64,000 bases of DNA, taken from positions 62,001-126,000 of the forward strand of contig NZ_LXKA01000221.1 in NCBI RefSeq assembly GCF_001645125.1. The letters are read 5' to 3'. Shown piece by piece: positions 1-8,858 of the stretch. A program made the position numbers and the translations under genes. Below the pieces are notes generated by a model. It was not told the origin of the DNA. It was given only the letters and a program-made list of their open reading frames with translations, and did no database searches. How positions within the stretch are numbered: position 1 is the first letter of the stretch; the number at the start of each line of letters is the position of its first letter. Source of the DNA: Paraburkholderia ginsengiterrae (GTDB taxonomy: Bacteria; Pseudomonadota; Gammaproteobacteria; Burkholderiales; Burkholderiaceae).

Positions 1-75
1 GATCTCGCCGACGCGGCGCATGCGTATCAGGCTGTTTTCCGTGGCGCGGCTAACCGGGTTCTGCTCAAGCCATGA
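1..75 (+). CDS. C-terminal end of a dehydrogenase-like protein (partial)
   Basis: The first 24 codons are open and end at TGA 73-75, giving a tail that contains AHAYQAVFRG and ends in RVLLKP. This kind of ending (an Asp-Leu-x-x-Ala helix, then a Lys/Arg-Val-Leu-Leu strand) is common at the C-terminus of zinc-type medium-chain alcohol/polyol dehydrogenases, but only 24 residues are visible, so the family is a guess. The stop overlaps the ATG of the next gene (ATGA, 72-75), which indicates translational coupling and a shared operon with the cupin protein. Confidence 0.6.
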   Translation, partial: DLADAAHAYQAVFRGAANRVLLKP

Positions 76-425
76 ACGTCACCCGCTTCGAAGAGGCGCC
101 TGAGTATTTTCCGCCCAACCACTTTTCGATGCGGTGTGTCCGGCTTCAAGGACATGAGGCCGGACCGGCGGAGTCGCTGTGGCTGGGTGTGTCGGCGATC
201 GAGCCGGGCGGCTACACCACATTGGATGCGTCGCCGGTTGAAAAGCACTATGTGGTGCTGGAAGGTCAGGTCACCGTCGTGACCGGCGAGGGCGAGGTTG
301 CTCTGTCGGCATTCGATTCATGCCGTCTCGCGCCTGGAGAGCGGCGTGCATTGCAGAACCGCTCCGGGCGACCGGCGAAGATTCTGCTGGCGATGCCGTT
401 TCCGCAGCCCGGGCACGGCCGATGA
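72..425 (+). CDS. Small cupin-domain protein
   Basis: A 117-residue single-domain protein with a cupin core: a segment around residues 45-60 (GGYTTLDASPVEKHYVVLEG) followed by a Gly-rich turn and a second strand set at 75-95 (DSCRLAPGERRAL). The usual two-His metal motif is reduced to EKHY, so it may bind metal weakly or act as a non-catalytic binding domain. It overlaps the upstream dehydrogenase stop by four bases and precedes an AraC regulator, so it probably serves the same catabolic operon. Substrate is not recognisable. Confidence 0.8.
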   Translation: MNVTRFEEAPEYFPPNHFSMRCVRLQGHEAGPAESLWLGVSAIEPGGYTTLDASPVEKHYVVLEGQVTVVTGEGEVALSAFDSCRLAPGERRALQNRSGRPAKILLAMPFPQPGHGR

Positions 426-482
426 GGCGGCTGTTGTGACAGGCGCACGCGAGCTTGCCATGGCGACCTGCAAGGGTTGCGC

Positions 483-1235
483 ATGATGGTCACCACGAGT
501 GTCGTGACGGATGTGCGGCTTGGCGCGGGTGAATATCGGCACGCCGAAACCGCCGCGGTCGGATGCTTTCTCTATGCGCGGCAGGGCGGTGCGTGGATAA
601 CAGCGGGACGGCGCGCATTCTGTGTGACGCAGGGCAATGGCATCTGGCTTCCGCCGGCCCACACACACAGCGTCTGCGCGGTGTATGGAGCCGACCTTTG
701 CGCGCTTCGAATCGATACCGCTCTGTGCGCCGGTTTCGCACCGGCGGCCCGCGTTCTGAATTGTTCCGACGTATTGATCGCGATCTTCTCGGCGGCGCAG
801 CGGTCGGTTGTCGAACGTTCGTATGCGGCAGTAGTGGCGCTGTTAGCCGATGAACTGCGTGTGGCGTCCGAAATTAGCGGAATGTTTTCTGTCCGCATGC
901 CCTCGCCGGGAAGCCGCGTCGCGACGTTATGCGAGGCGCTGCTCATGCATCCAACCAAGGATCTGGCGATCGAGGACGCGGCAAGCCGGGCGGGAGTCAG
1001 TTGCCGCACGTTGAGCCGGATCTTCACGAAGGAACTGGACGCCAGTGTCGGCCGTTGGCGCCGGGAGGCGCAGGCAGGGGTGGCGATGTGCGCGCTGGTG
1101 CACGGAATCTCAGTGGCCGGGACGGCCCGTGCTCTTGGATTCACATCGAGCGCGTTTTCGACGTTCTTTAAATCGCGGATCGGCAATGCGCCGCGCGAAT
1201 GGCTCGCGCGTCAGCGCATCAGGCCACCCGCATGA
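483..1235 (+). CDS. AraC-family transcriptional regulator
   Basis: About 250 residues: an N-terminal cupin-like sensor region (roughly 1-110, with LPPAHTHSV) and a C-terminal AraC helix-turn-helix pair (about 165-245, with AGVSCRTLSRIF and a second helix ALGFTSSAFSTFF before the typical PREWLARQR end). An in-frame TTG at 477 exists, but AAGGG at 472-476 is spaced correctly only for ATG 483, so that start is used. It lies 57 bp downstream of the cupin gene on the same strand and converges with the LacI-type gene. It probably controls the operon at the left edge or the neighbouring sugar system. Confidence 0.88.
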   Translation: MMVTTSVVTDVRLGAGEYRHAETAAVGCFLYARQGGAWITAGRRAFCVTQGNGIWLPPAHTHSVCAVYGADLCALRIDTALCAGFAPAARVLNCSDVLIAIFSAAQRSVVERSYAAVVALLADELRVASEISGMFSVRMPSPGSRVATLCEALLMHPTKDLAIEDAASRAGVSCRTLSRIFTKELDASVGRWRREAQAGVAMCALVHGISVAGTARALGFTSSAFSTFFKSRIGNAPREWLARQRIRPPA

Positions 1236-1267
1236 AGCGCGTCAGGTCGAACGTGGCCCTTATGTGA

Positions 1268-2365
1268 TCAATCCGCCGAAGCAGATGCGGCTTTCGGTGC
1301 TCTCGCGCGCAGCGGTGTGCTGCGCGGTACGGCGGTCGAGCCGCGCACCATCAGTTCGGGAGGAAGCGTAATACGGTGTGGCGCTGCGCCCGGGTTCGCG
1401 ATCATCCCGAGCAGGAGTTTCGCGGCCTGGCGCCCCATTTCGCGGTGCTGGATGCGCAGCGTGGTCAAGGGCGGATGGAGCATGTCGAGAAGCGGCATGT
1501 CGTTGTGACCGATGAGCGAAATATCTTTCGGGCACACCAGACGTTGTTCGGCGAAAACGTCATAGCATCCCAGCGCGATCAGGTCGTTCGCCGCAATGAC
1601 CGCCGTCACGCTCTTGTGCTCCTTCAGCAGTTGGTCGCACGCCACCCGGCCCGCTTCGCGCGTGAATTCCGCGGCCTCGAGGATCACCGTTCCCGTCAGC
1701 CGATGCTGCTGCGTCGCCATCTGAAAGCCCTGGATGCGCGAGAGCCCGGTTGCCAGACGCTCAGGACCGGCGAGATGCGCAATCCGCTTGTGCCCCAGCT
1801 CCACCAGGTGATCGACCGCGAGCTTCATGGAGAGGAAGTCATCGTTGATCACTTCCGGCACCTGTCCGCCTTCCTCCGCGCGATTCACCAGCACGACGGG
1901 TATGCCGTCGATAATGCAACGGCGTACTAACGGGTCGTGACGGGCAGCGGTAGCGAGCACGAGGCCGTCGACCTGGCGCTCGAGCATCTGCTCGAGCATG
2001 CGTTCCTGATCTTTCGCCGTACCAACGGTGTTGGCGATCAGGACGCCATAGCCTTCGGCCGCGAGCTCTTCCTCGATGCCGCAGACGATTGGTGGGAATA
2101 CTGGGTTCTCGATATCCGGCAGGCACACGCCGACCACCCTGGACTGGCCTCCGCGAAGCGCGGAAGCGAGCTTGTTCTGCCGGTAACCGAGCGATTTCGC
2201 GGACGCCAACACTCTGCGGACCACTTCGTCCCCAATCAGGTGACGGGTTGCGGGATTCAGGGCGCGCGAGACCGTCGACGCGTTGACCGACGCATGCTGC
2301 GCGACTTCGCGAATGGTGACGCGGTTCGTTGCCCGGGAGTCTGATGTTTTGGCCATGGAAGTCAT
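1268..2365 (-). CDS. LacI-family repressor of the adjacent sugar ABC importer
   Basis: 365 residues with the LacI N-terminal helix-turn-helix (VTIREVAQHASVNASTVSRAL, about residues 16-36), a hinge helix region (LASALRGGQS), and a periplasmic-binding-protein-like sensor domain with GHKRIAHLAGP. The reading frame stays open far upstream to 2692, but the LacI family begins just before the HTH, so ATG 2365 (or ATG 2356) is the start. It is divergent from the sugar ABC operon, and the intervening 311 bp carries two CG-centred dyads typical of LacI operators. Inferred role: repression of that operon, relieved by the transported sugar or its phosphate. Confidence 0.93.
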   Translation of the reverse strand: MTSMAKTSDSRATNRVTIREVAQHASVNASTVSRALNPATRHLIGDEVVRRVLASAKSLGYRQNKLASALRGGQSRVVGVCLPDIENPVFPPIVCGIEEELAAEGYGVLIANTVGTAKDQERMLEQMLERQVDGLVLATAARHDPLVRRCIIDGIPVVLVNRAEEGGQVPEVINDDFLSMKLAVDHLVELGHKRIAHLAGPERLATGLSRIQGFQMATQQHRLTGTVILEAAEFTREAGRVACDQLLKEHKSVTAVIAANDLIALGCYDVFAEQRLVCPKDISLIGHNDMPLLDMLHPPLTTLRIQHREMGRQAAKLLLGMIANPGAAPHRITLPPELMVRGSTAVPRSTPLRARAPKAASASAD

Positions 2366-2374
2366 TGTATAGAT

Positions 2375-2386
2375 GCAAAGGGTTGC
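2375..2386. promoter_or_regulatory. Weak third LacI-type half-site pair
   Basis: GCAAAGGGTTGC is a GCAA/TTGC dyad just upstream of the repressor start codon. The centre is GG rather than the CG of the two better sites, so it is a weak candidate for an autoregulatory or looping site. Confidence 0.3.
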
Positions 2387-2434
2387 TCTCAATATTGCAG
2401 GTACAAACCCTACGTGCCGGAGGGTATAAATGAA

Positions 2435-2462
2435 TTGACAACGATATCTGCGTGGATAGTGT
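2435..2462 (+). promoter_or_regulatory. Probable promoter of the sugar ABC operon
   Basis: A perfect -35 hexamer TTGACA lies at 2435-2440. The best-spaced -10 is a poor TAGTGT at 2457-2462 (16 bp spacer). The main operator dyad begins at 2462, on the -10/+1 side, which is where a repressor would block RNA polymerase. The transcript would carry a leader of roughly 200 bases before the TTG start at 2677. Confidence 0.45.
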
Positions 2463-2479
2463 ATGCATACGTTTGCATA
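2462..2479. promoter_or_regulatory. LacI-family operator O1
   Basis: TATGCATACGTTTGCATA is an 18-bp dyad with 8 of 9 pairs matching and a central CG, the classical architecture of LacI/GalR operators. It lies between the divergent repressor gene and the sugar ABC operon and shares the half-site ACGnTTGCAT with the second dyad at 2556. Confidence 0.7.
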
Positions 2480-2555
2480 AAGATTTCCGTGCGGTAAAAA
2501 AGCCGCAACGGCATTCATAACGCGGCAAAAAACGGGCTGACAAGCGCCCCGTTTA

Positions 2556-2567
2556 GCAAACGATTGC
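2556..2567. promoter_or_regulatory. LacI-family operator O2
   Basis: GCAAACGATTGC is a 12-bp CG-centred dyad with 5 of 6 pairs matching. Its right half continues as in O1 (ACGATTGCAT against ACGTTTGCAT). The centres are about 91 bp apart, a spacing compatible with looping or with independent occupancy. Confidence 0.6.
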
Positions 2568-2676
2568 ATGAATTGTGCAAGGATTGGACGCTCGCCCGGG
2601 ATGCATTCCCGCAACCGGGCCGCCATACCGGGCCCGCGCTTGAGGCCTGGCAAGAACACATCAAACGGAGACGACC

Positions 2677-3675
2677 TTGAAACTGACGACAAAACTGACG
2701 AGCCGACAGGCGAAAAAACGCATCCTCATCACCTGTGCGTTCGCACTGGGCATGGCCGCGGGATCAAGCGCGTTTGCAACGGGCGAGAGCGTTGCGGCCT
2801 TCTACAAGAATCAGGTCGATCCCCATTTCGCGCTCGTTCACGCCGGCGTCGACGCGGCGGCGAAGGAACTCGGCGTTTCGGTGACCCATTACGCGCCGAC
2901 CCGGCCCAACGATCTCGGCGAGCAGCTCAGTGAGCTCGAAGACGTGAGTGTCAGAAAACCCAGCGTCGTGCTGTTCATGGGCGTCAATCCTCATGGCGTC
3001 GTTCCGGCAATCGAGAAGGTCAACGCTATCGGTATCCCGATCGTCAACTACAACGACCGGGTCGCCGGCGGCAAATTCGCCTCCGTCGTTGTCGCCGATG
3101 ACTTCAATCTGGGGCTGGACGTCGGCCGCTATCTGCTGAAGAGCCTGGGTGGGAAAGGCAATGTCGTCATTCTGGAAGGTGTGAAGGGTTCCACCACGAG
3201 CGACGAGCGGGTGCGCGGTTTTCACAAGGCACTGGAAGAGTTTCCGAACGTCAAGCTCCTCGCGTCCCAGCCCGCGAACTATCAGCGTTTGCAGGCGCTT
3301 CAGGTCATGGAAAACCTGATTCAGTCGAATCCGAAGATCGACGGCGTGCTCGCGGCGGCGGACGTGATGGCGATGGGCGCGATCGAGGCATTGGAGGCGG
3401 CTGGCCAGAAGCAGACCAAGGTGGTCGGTATCGGCGGCGTGCCGGAGTCGGTGAAGGCCATCAAGGACGGCAGGCTGCTCGCGACCGCCGAGTTCAACGG
3501 CTATAAGATGGGCTGCATTGCCACGATGGCGGGCGTACGAACGGTGCGTAAGGAGTCCGTACCGCAGACCATTCTGATCAAAGGCATCGTCATCGACAAG
3601 ACGAACTATGCGCCGTTCGAAGCGCCGGGCGACAAGCGGCAGTGTCCGAAGTGGGACGACATTGTGAGTAACTAA
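2677..3675 (+). CDS. Sugar ABC transporter periplasmic binding protein (RbsB-like)
   Basis: 332 residues. A signal peptide with basic N-terminus and hydrophobic core ends near AFATGES (about residue 35), followed by a type I periplasmic-binding fold with NPHGVVPAIEKVNAIGIPIV, the usual 'alternating Asp/Arg' sugar site region (YNDRVAG) and the C-terminal VVGIGG strand. The start is TTG 2677, supported by GGAG at 2667-2670; no ATG is available before the signal peptide. First gene of a four-gene operon, two bases before the ATPase. The sugar is not identifiable; the family takes up pentoses, hexoses and polyols. Confidence 0.92.
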   Translation: MKLTTKLTSRQAKKRILITCAFALGMAAGSSAFATGESVAAFYKNQVDPHFALVHAGVDAAAKELGVSVTHYAPTRPNDLGEQLSELEDVSVRKPSVVLFMGVNPHGVVPAIEKVNAIGIPIVNYNDRVAGGKFASVVVADDFNLGLDVGRYLLKSLGGKGNVVILEGVKGSTTSDERVRGFHKALEEFPNVKLLASQPANYQRLQALQVMENLIQSNPKIDGVLAAADVMAMGAIEALEAAGQKQTKVVGIGGVPESVKAIKDGRLLATAEFNGYKMGCIATMAGVRTVRKESVPQTILIKGIVIDKTNYAPFEAPGDKRQCPKWDDIVSN

Positions 3676-3677
3676 CC

Positions 3678-5189
3678 ATGGAAACAACCATTCCGACCCG
3701 TGACGTGCCTCTTCTGGAATTGCGCAAGATCTGCAAGAGCTTCCCCGGCGTGCGTGCTCTGACTGACGTCGACCTCAAGTTGTATGCCGGCGAGGTGCAT
3801 ATGCTTCTCGGGGAGAACGGCGCCGGAAAGTCGTCCTTGATGAAGGTGCTTTTCGGTGCGTATAGAGCCGACTCCGGCGAGTTCTTCGGCGACGGTCAAC
3901 CGATAACCATCGAGTCGCCAGCTGATGCCAAACGGCTCGGCATTGCGGTGATCTTTCAGGAGTTCTCACTCGTACCGCATCTGAACATCGCGCAGAACAT
4001 CTACCTGGGGCGCGAGCCGCGCAATCGCTTTGGTCTGATCGACCATCGCACGATGCATCTCGATGCCAGGGCCGCGCTAGAAGAGCTTGGACTTGCCTAC
4101 GATACGCATGCGTACGCGGCCGATCTCGGCGTCGCGCAGCAGCAGATGGTGGAAATTGCCAAGGCGCTCTCGCACGAGGCACGCGTGGTGGTCATGGACG
4201 AGCCGACGGCAGCGATCTCCGATCGCGAGGCCGAGGCGCTGTTCAGTGTCGTCAGGAAGCTGCGCGCCTCCGGTGCGGCGATTGTCTATATCTCGCACCG
4301 CATGAAGGAGGTATTCGACCTGGGCGATCGCGTCACGGTACTGCGTGACGGTCGCCTGGTGCAGTCGATGCTGGCCACCGCGGCAACACCCGATGAACTG
4401 ATCGCATTGATGGTGGGCCGCTCGGTCGGGACCGTGTACAAGCGCAACTACTTCGGTGAGCCGGGCGAAGTGGCGCTCGACGTGCGTCAGTTGACAACGG
4501 CCACCGGCGTTCGCGGAGTCGACCTGCAGGTCCGGTGTGGCGAGATCGTCGGACTCTCAGGACTGGTCGGCGCCGGGCGCACGGAGGTTGTGCGAGCGGT
4601 CTTCGGCGCGGACCCGATTCAAACCGGCCACGTCACTGTATTTGGGGCGCCTGTGACCGGCGGTCCGCACAAAGTCGCGGCGATGGGCGTGGGTCTGATT
4701 CCTGAGAACCGTAAGCAGGAGGGGCTTGCGCTCAAGCGTTCCGTGCATGAAAACCTGCTCACTGCCAGCTTGTGGAAACTGTTCCCGCGCGGATGGTATC
4801 AGGCGGAAAAAGCAAAGAGAGCGACCAGATCGCTCATCGATTCCTTGCGGATCGCACCGGGCGACCCCGGTAAGAGCGCCCGTGTTCTCAGTGGCGGCAA
4901 TCAGCAGAAGATCGTGATCGGTAAATGGCTCAGTGCCGGTTGCCGCCTGTTCATATTCGATGAACCGACGCGCGGCATCGACATCGGCGCCAAGACCGAG
5001 ATCTTCAACCTGATCGAGAAGCTGATCAAAGACGGCGCCGCAGTCCTGCTTATCAGTTCCGAATTGTCGGAGATCGTTCATGTTTGCGATCGCGCCTACG
5101 TGATGCGCGAAGGCGTGGTTTCGGGCGAGTTGTCCAAAGAAAACCTGAGCGAACAGAACATTCTTCGCCTGGCGATGCATGGGAGTTAA
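3678..5189 (+). CDS. Sugar ABC transporter ATP-binding protein (RbsA/XylG-like, two nucleotide-binding domains)
   Basis: 503 residues, the usual length for the duplicated ATPase of CUT2-type importers. The first domain carries Walker A GENGAGKSS, signature LGVAQQQMVEIAK and Walker B VVMDEPTAA. The second has LVGAGRTEVVRAVFG in place of a canonical Walker A, signature LSGGNQQKIVIGKW and Walker B FIFDEPTRGID, the normal asymmetry for this family. It begins two bases after the binding-protein stop and its TAA abuts the first permease, so all are co-translated. Confidence 0.96.
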   Translation: METTIPTRDVPLLELRKICKSFPGVRALTDVDLKLYAGEVHMLLGENGAGKSSLMKVLFGAYRADSGEFFGDGQPITIESPADAKRLGIAVIFQEFSLVPHLNIAQNIYLGREPRNRFGLIDHRTMHLDARAALEELGLAYDTHAYAADLGVAQQQMVEIAKALSHEARVVVMDEPTAAISDREAEALFSVVRKLRASGAAIVYISHRMKEVFDLGDRVTVLRDGRLVQSMLATAATPDELIALMVGRSVGTVYKRNYFGEPGEVALDVRQLTTATGVRGVDLQVRCGEIVGLSGLVGAGRTEVVRAVFGADPIQTGHVTVFGAPVTGGPHKVAAMGVGLIPENRKQEGLALKRSVHENLLTASLWKLFPRGWYQAEKAKRATRSLIDSLRIAPGDPGKSARVLSGGNQQKIVIGKWLSAGCRLFIFDEPTRGIDIGAKTEIFNLIEKLIKDGAAVLLISSELSEIVHVCDRAYVMREGVVSGELSKENLSEQNILRLAMHGS

Positions 5190-6164
5190 ATGATGGAAGC
5201 AACGGTTGAAAGAATCAGCGTAATGCGAAAGCGGCGGCCAGTGCCGTCGATAGTCGCGGCGAGCGCCATACTCGCGGCGGCGGCGATGCTTGGAGTGCCC
5301 GGGTTCGCATCGAGTGGGAATATCACCAACATCGGCCTGCAGGTTTCGATCCTGCTCATGATTGCCATGCCGATGACGCTGGTCATTCTGAGCGAGGGGC
5401 TCGACCTCTCCGTGGGGGCGCTCCTCAGTCTCTGTGCGGTTGTCTTCGCTCAGACTCTGGGGTTGGGGTGGGGCATCGCACTGGCGTTATGTGCATCGGT
5501 GGCGGTGGGAACACTGACTGGCCTCTTCAACGGCGTACTCATCGCGAAGCTGGGGCTACCGCCCTTTGTCGTGACACTCGGCACGCTCGGCATTGCCCAC
5601 GGTGTCGCGCTAGTGCTGACGGACGGCAACGCGGTTGTCGTCGCGAACCCCGGCGTGGCCCAACTCTACGCGTGGACCCTGCTCGGCATTCCGCTTCCGG
5701 TGATCTTTGCGCTCCTTGCTTATGCGCTCACTCATCTGTTGCTGTATCACACCAGGTTCGGCACGTATGTGTTCGCCATCGGCGGCAATCGGGATGCGCT
5801 GCTTCTCGCCGGTATCAAGGCCAAAGTGTTTCATATCGCGATCTATGTCTTCGGCGGCTTGATGGTCGGATTGGCCGCGCTGGTGCTGGTTGGCCGGATG
5901 AACTCGGCGGAGCCTGGGGCGGCCATCGGGATGGAGTTCGATGCCATTGCCGCCGTGGTGCTTGGCGGCACGTCGTTCGAGCGTGGCGAAGGATGGTTGT
6001 TCGGCACAGTCATGGGCGTTCTGACGATCGGCGTTTTGCGCAATGCCTTGAATCTGCTTGGCGTTGAATCCTCTCTTCAGGTGGTGTCCGTCGGGATGCT
6101 GGTGCTGCTCGTCGTCGTTGTCGACAGTGTGCGCAAGTCCAGAGCAAATGGAGCGAAAGCATGA
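5190..6164 (+). CDS. Sugar ABC transporter permease 1 (RbsC-like)
   Basis: 324 residues with about ten hydrophobic segments and the CUT2 permease signature regions ILSEGLDLSVGALLSL (residues 65-80), LPPFVVTLGTLGIAHG and the GIKAKVFHIAIYVFGG cytoplasmic loop that contacts the ATPase. It follows the ATPase stop directly and overlaps the second permease by four bases (ATGA at 6161). Two different permeases imply a heterodimeric channel. Confidence 0.94.
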   Translation: MMEATVERISVMRKRRPVPSIVAASAILAAAAMLGVPGFASSGNITNIGLQVSILLMIAMPMTLVILSEGLDLSVGALLSLCAVVFAQTLGLGWGIALALCASVAVGTLTGLFNGVLIAKLGLPPFVVTLGTLGIAHGVALVLTDGNAVVVANPGVAQLYAWTLLGIPLPVIFALLAYALTHLLLYHTRFGTYVFAIGGNRDALLLAGIKAKVFHIAIYVFGGLMVGLAALVLVGRMNSAEPGAAIGMEFDAIAAVVLGGTSFERGEGWLFGTVMGVLTIGVLRNALNLLGVESSLQVVSVGMLVLLVVVVDSVRKSRANGAKA

Positions 6165-7168
6165 GTATTCTGAACAACTCCCGCTTTGTATGGTCCCGCG
6201 TCAGTCAACTGGATGTGCGTCACCATGTCAGCGATGAAACCGCCACACTGATCTATCGCGCCGCACTTATCGTTCTGATTTCGCTGGCATTGGCTTTCGC
6301 GACGTCCGCGTTCTCCACCGCTCCCAATCTGCTCAATGTGCTTCGTCAGGCGAGCCTGATGTTCCTGCTTGCCTCCGGGCTCACGCTGGTGATTCTGTCC
6401 GGCGGCTTTGATCTCTCGATTGCGGCCAACCTTACGCTGTCGGCCTGTCTGGCGGCCGGTGTCATGAAGACTGGCGGGTCGCCCGTTCTGGCGGCGGCTA
6501 TGGCGCTTTCATGCAGCACGCTGATCGGGCTGCTCAACGGTCTTGCCGTGACGTTGCTGCGCCTGCCGCCGTTTCTCGCCACCTACGGGATGCTTTGGGT
6601 CGTTCAGGGGCTCGCGTTTCATTACATGGGCGGCAACGAGATCTACGGCTTTCCCGCTGGGTTCAGAACGTTGGGCACCGGATTTCTTGGCGGCATTCCG
6701 CTGCCCGTCTACATGATGGCTTTCGTGCTCGTCGGCGCGACGATCATTACGGGGGCGCTCAACTTCGGCCGGGAAATCTACGCGATCGGCGCCAATAGCG
6801 AAGTGGCGCGGCTGTCGGGCATACCGGTGCGTAGGCGAAAAATCGCAGTCTATACGATAAGTGGTCTGATGTCGGGAATTGCCGCGCTCATCTATCTCGC
6901 GCGGGTCAATGCGGCCGATTCGGCCATGGGGGAACCGCTTCTGCTTCCCGTGATCGCGGCCATATTGATTGGTGGCACGTCCCTGTTTGGCGGCGCGGGA
7001 AGCTTGCTAGGCACGCTGTCCGGGTGCGTCATTCTCGCGCTGGTGATCGACGGCATGAACCTTCTGAATCTCAACGCTAACTGGCAGCCGTTGATCGTCG
7101 GCGCAGTCCTGCTCATTGCCGTGCTCGCGGACGTGCTCGGACGGGGTAGAAAAGAGCGAATCGGCTGA
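6161..7168 (+). CDS. Sugar ABC transporter permease 2 (RbsC-like)
   Basis: 335 residues. Same fold as permease 1, with LVILSGGFDLSIAANLTL and LPPFLATYGMLWVVQG, and the loop SGIPVRRRKIAVYTISG. It is a paralogue rather than a duplicate: the two differ throughout except at family motifs. Last gene of the operon; no sugar kinase, isomerase or dehydrogenase follows, so the metabolic enzymes must be elsewhere, possibly left of the window with the cupin and dehydrogenase genes. Confidence 0.94.
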   Translation: MSILNNSRFVWSRVSQLDVRHHVSDETATLIYRAALIVLISLALAFATSAFSTAPNLLNVLRQASLMFLLASGLTLVILSGGFDLSIAANLTLSACLAAGVMKTGGSPVLAAAMALSCSTLIGLLNGLAVTLLRLPPFLATYGMLWVVQGLAFHYMGGNEIYGFPAGFRTLGTGFLGGIPLPVYMMAFVLVGATIITGALNFGREIYAIGANSEVARLSGIPVRRRKIAVYTISGLMSGIAALIYLARVNAADSAMGEPLLLPVIAAILIGGTSLFGGAGSLLGTLSGCVILALVIDGMNLLNLNANWQPLIVGAVLLIAVLADVLGRGRKERIG

Positions 7169-7631
7169 CGTCGATTGCCAGCCATTGCCTGCGTCAGTCA
7201 CGAAAACGGACGCTTTGATAAGTGGCGAGACTGCGAGGTCAAGGTCTTTGAGCTGATGTTCCGTATTATCTGGATAACGATCCGGTCGACACAAACGAGA
7301 TCGCAAGACGGATCGGTTTAGAAAGTATCGCAGTGCCAGAGTAATCAATAAACGCCGTGGGCCTGAGAGCATCAATATCAGTACGGACTATTAATCAATT
7401 GTGTAGGTAGGGTTTGCAGAAGTGGGGTTTGAGGAAGGATTTGGCGTGCTGGTCGGCTGGCAAGCCGGCTAAGGCGGTGACACAGTCAATGTGACTGCCC
7501 TGTAAATACGTCGGGTGCTTCTTTAAGCCCACCTCTTTTGTCATAACAGTTCGTATAACGAAATAAAAATGAAGCCGTGAGTTCAGAAACGACCGGCAGT
7601 GAATCCATTACTTAGAGCGAGTGAGGAAGAC
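7169..7631. other. 463-bp intergenic region upstream of the porin
   Basis: No convincing gene. A short open stretch at 7252-7344 reads with coding-like composition (YYLDNDPVDTNEIARRIG then TAA) but has a stop directly before it and no start; it may be a gene scrap. The region becomes AT-rich near the porin and contains the dyad noted separately at 7550-7562. Confidence 0.5.
7550..7562. promoter_or_regulatory. Small inverted repeat upstream of porin
   Basis: TTCGTATAACGAA is a 5-bp perfect dyad with a three-base centre, about 70 bp before the porin start. It resembles short operators of IclR-type aromatic-catabolism regulators, but no IclR gene lies nearby, so the assignment is speculative. 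Confidence 0.35.
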
Positions 7632-8750
7632 ATGAAAAGAAGGCTGATTGCCGCGGTCATTAGTGCGGGGTTGTGCAGCGCTGGTTTGAGCTGTGCGAGC
7701 TTTGCACAAAGCAGCATCACGATGGCGGGCAAGCTGGACGACGGTATTACGTTCGTCGACAACGACGGCGGTCACCACAATTACAAGGCCGACAGCGGTG
7801 TGCTGTTTCCGAATCTGTGGATATTGACGGGCGTCGAAGATCTGGGCGGTGGTATGAAAACCGTGTTCAAGCTGTCGACGCTGTTCAACCTGAACAACGG
7901 TCAGCTCAATCAGCCGAACACCTTATTTGGCCAGCAGGCATGGGTTGGCCTGCAAACCAACTACGGTACGCTGACATTGGGCAATCAGTTCGACTTCAGC
8001 GCGGATTTCTTTGGTCAGTTCAACGTGAGCGCGTCCGGCAGCGGCTACGCGATCCACCAGGGCGACTTCGACCATACCAACAACGACCGCCTGAAAAACT
8101 CCATCAAGTACACGAGCCCGGTATGGGGCGGGTTCACGTTTGGCGCGATGTACGGGTTCAGCAACGTGGCGGGAAGCTTCCATGACGGAAGCGGTTGGAG
8201 TGCCGGCGTGCAATACGCCAACGGACCTTTGACTGTGGCGGCGGCTTACACGTACCAGGCCACGCCTACGCTGGATCCCTACGCGCAAATCGGTGTCCAC
8301 TCGTTCTTCAATGTGCCTGTCGCCACGGTCTCGGACAATACGGCAACCGATCTGATGCCCGAGTTCCAGATCCGCTCGCTAGGAACGCTCGGGGTCGGCG
8401 CATCGTATGCGATTGGAGACTTTACGCTCTACGGTAACTTTAGCGACACGGTCCTGAAGTACCAGAACGAGACTTCGGTCATGCACGTTTATGAAGGCGG
8501 CGCGACCTACCAGGTCACACCTGCCGCGCAGCTGGTTCTGGGTTATCAGCATACCGGCTTTGAAGGTCACACGTGGAACCAGGTGACTGCGGCGGCACTT
8601 TATTCGCTCTCCAAACGGACTCAGGTCTATATCTCCTCGGATTACCTGAAGGCGTCGTCCGGTGTGGACGCTGTGATTGGCGGAAGCTTCGCGCCCTCGC
8701 TGGCCGGTCAGCAGGCCGACGTGCGTATCGGTATGTATCACGCTTTCTAA
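7632..8750 (+). CDS. Gram-negative porin (Burkholderia trimeric type)
   Basis: 372 residues. Signal peptide MKRRLIAAVISAGLCSAG with cleavage after SFAQ, then amphipathic beta-strands with the porin marks ITMAGKLDDGITFV, GVEDLGGGMKTVFKL and WVGLQTNYGTLTLGNQF, ending in an aromatic Phe (YHAF) as outer-membrane proteins require for BAM insertion. An in-frame ATG at 7599 exists, but AGGAAG just before 7632 and the signal peptide decide for 7632. Outer-membrane channel; solute unknown. It heads a run of exported proteins and may provide the outer-membrane entry for them. Confidence 0.93.
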   Translation: MKRRLIAAVISAGLCSAGLSCASFAQSSITMAGKLDDGITFVDNDGGHHNYKADSGVLFPNLWILTGVEDLGGGMKTVFKLSTLFNLNNGQLNQPNTLFGQQAWVGLQTNYGTLTLGNQFDFSADFFGQFNVSASGSGYAIHQGDFDHTNNDRLKNSIKYTSPVWGGFTFGAMYGFSNVAGSFHDGSGWSAGVQYANGPLTVAAAYTYQATPTLDPYAQIGVHSFFNVPVATVSDNTATDLMPEFQIRSLGTLGVGASYAIGDFTLYGNFSDTVLKYQNETSVMHVYEGGATYQVTPAAQLVLGYQHTGFEGHTWNQVTAAALYSLSKRTQVYISSDYLKASSGVDAVIGGSFAPSLAGQQADVRIGMYHAF

Positions 8751-8858
8751 GCACCCATATGGCGCGGCGTTGTCCGCGTCGTCATACCTGAATTGGGGAA
8801 GTGCTCCCCGTCCCAGCCGAAGCTGGAAATTTTAATGATTAATTGGAGGAGTCAACAC

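Noticed and set aside
2366-2692. Long N-terminal extension of the LacI-type regulator
   Set aside because: It would cover the promoter and operators, and LacI proteins begin at the HTH.
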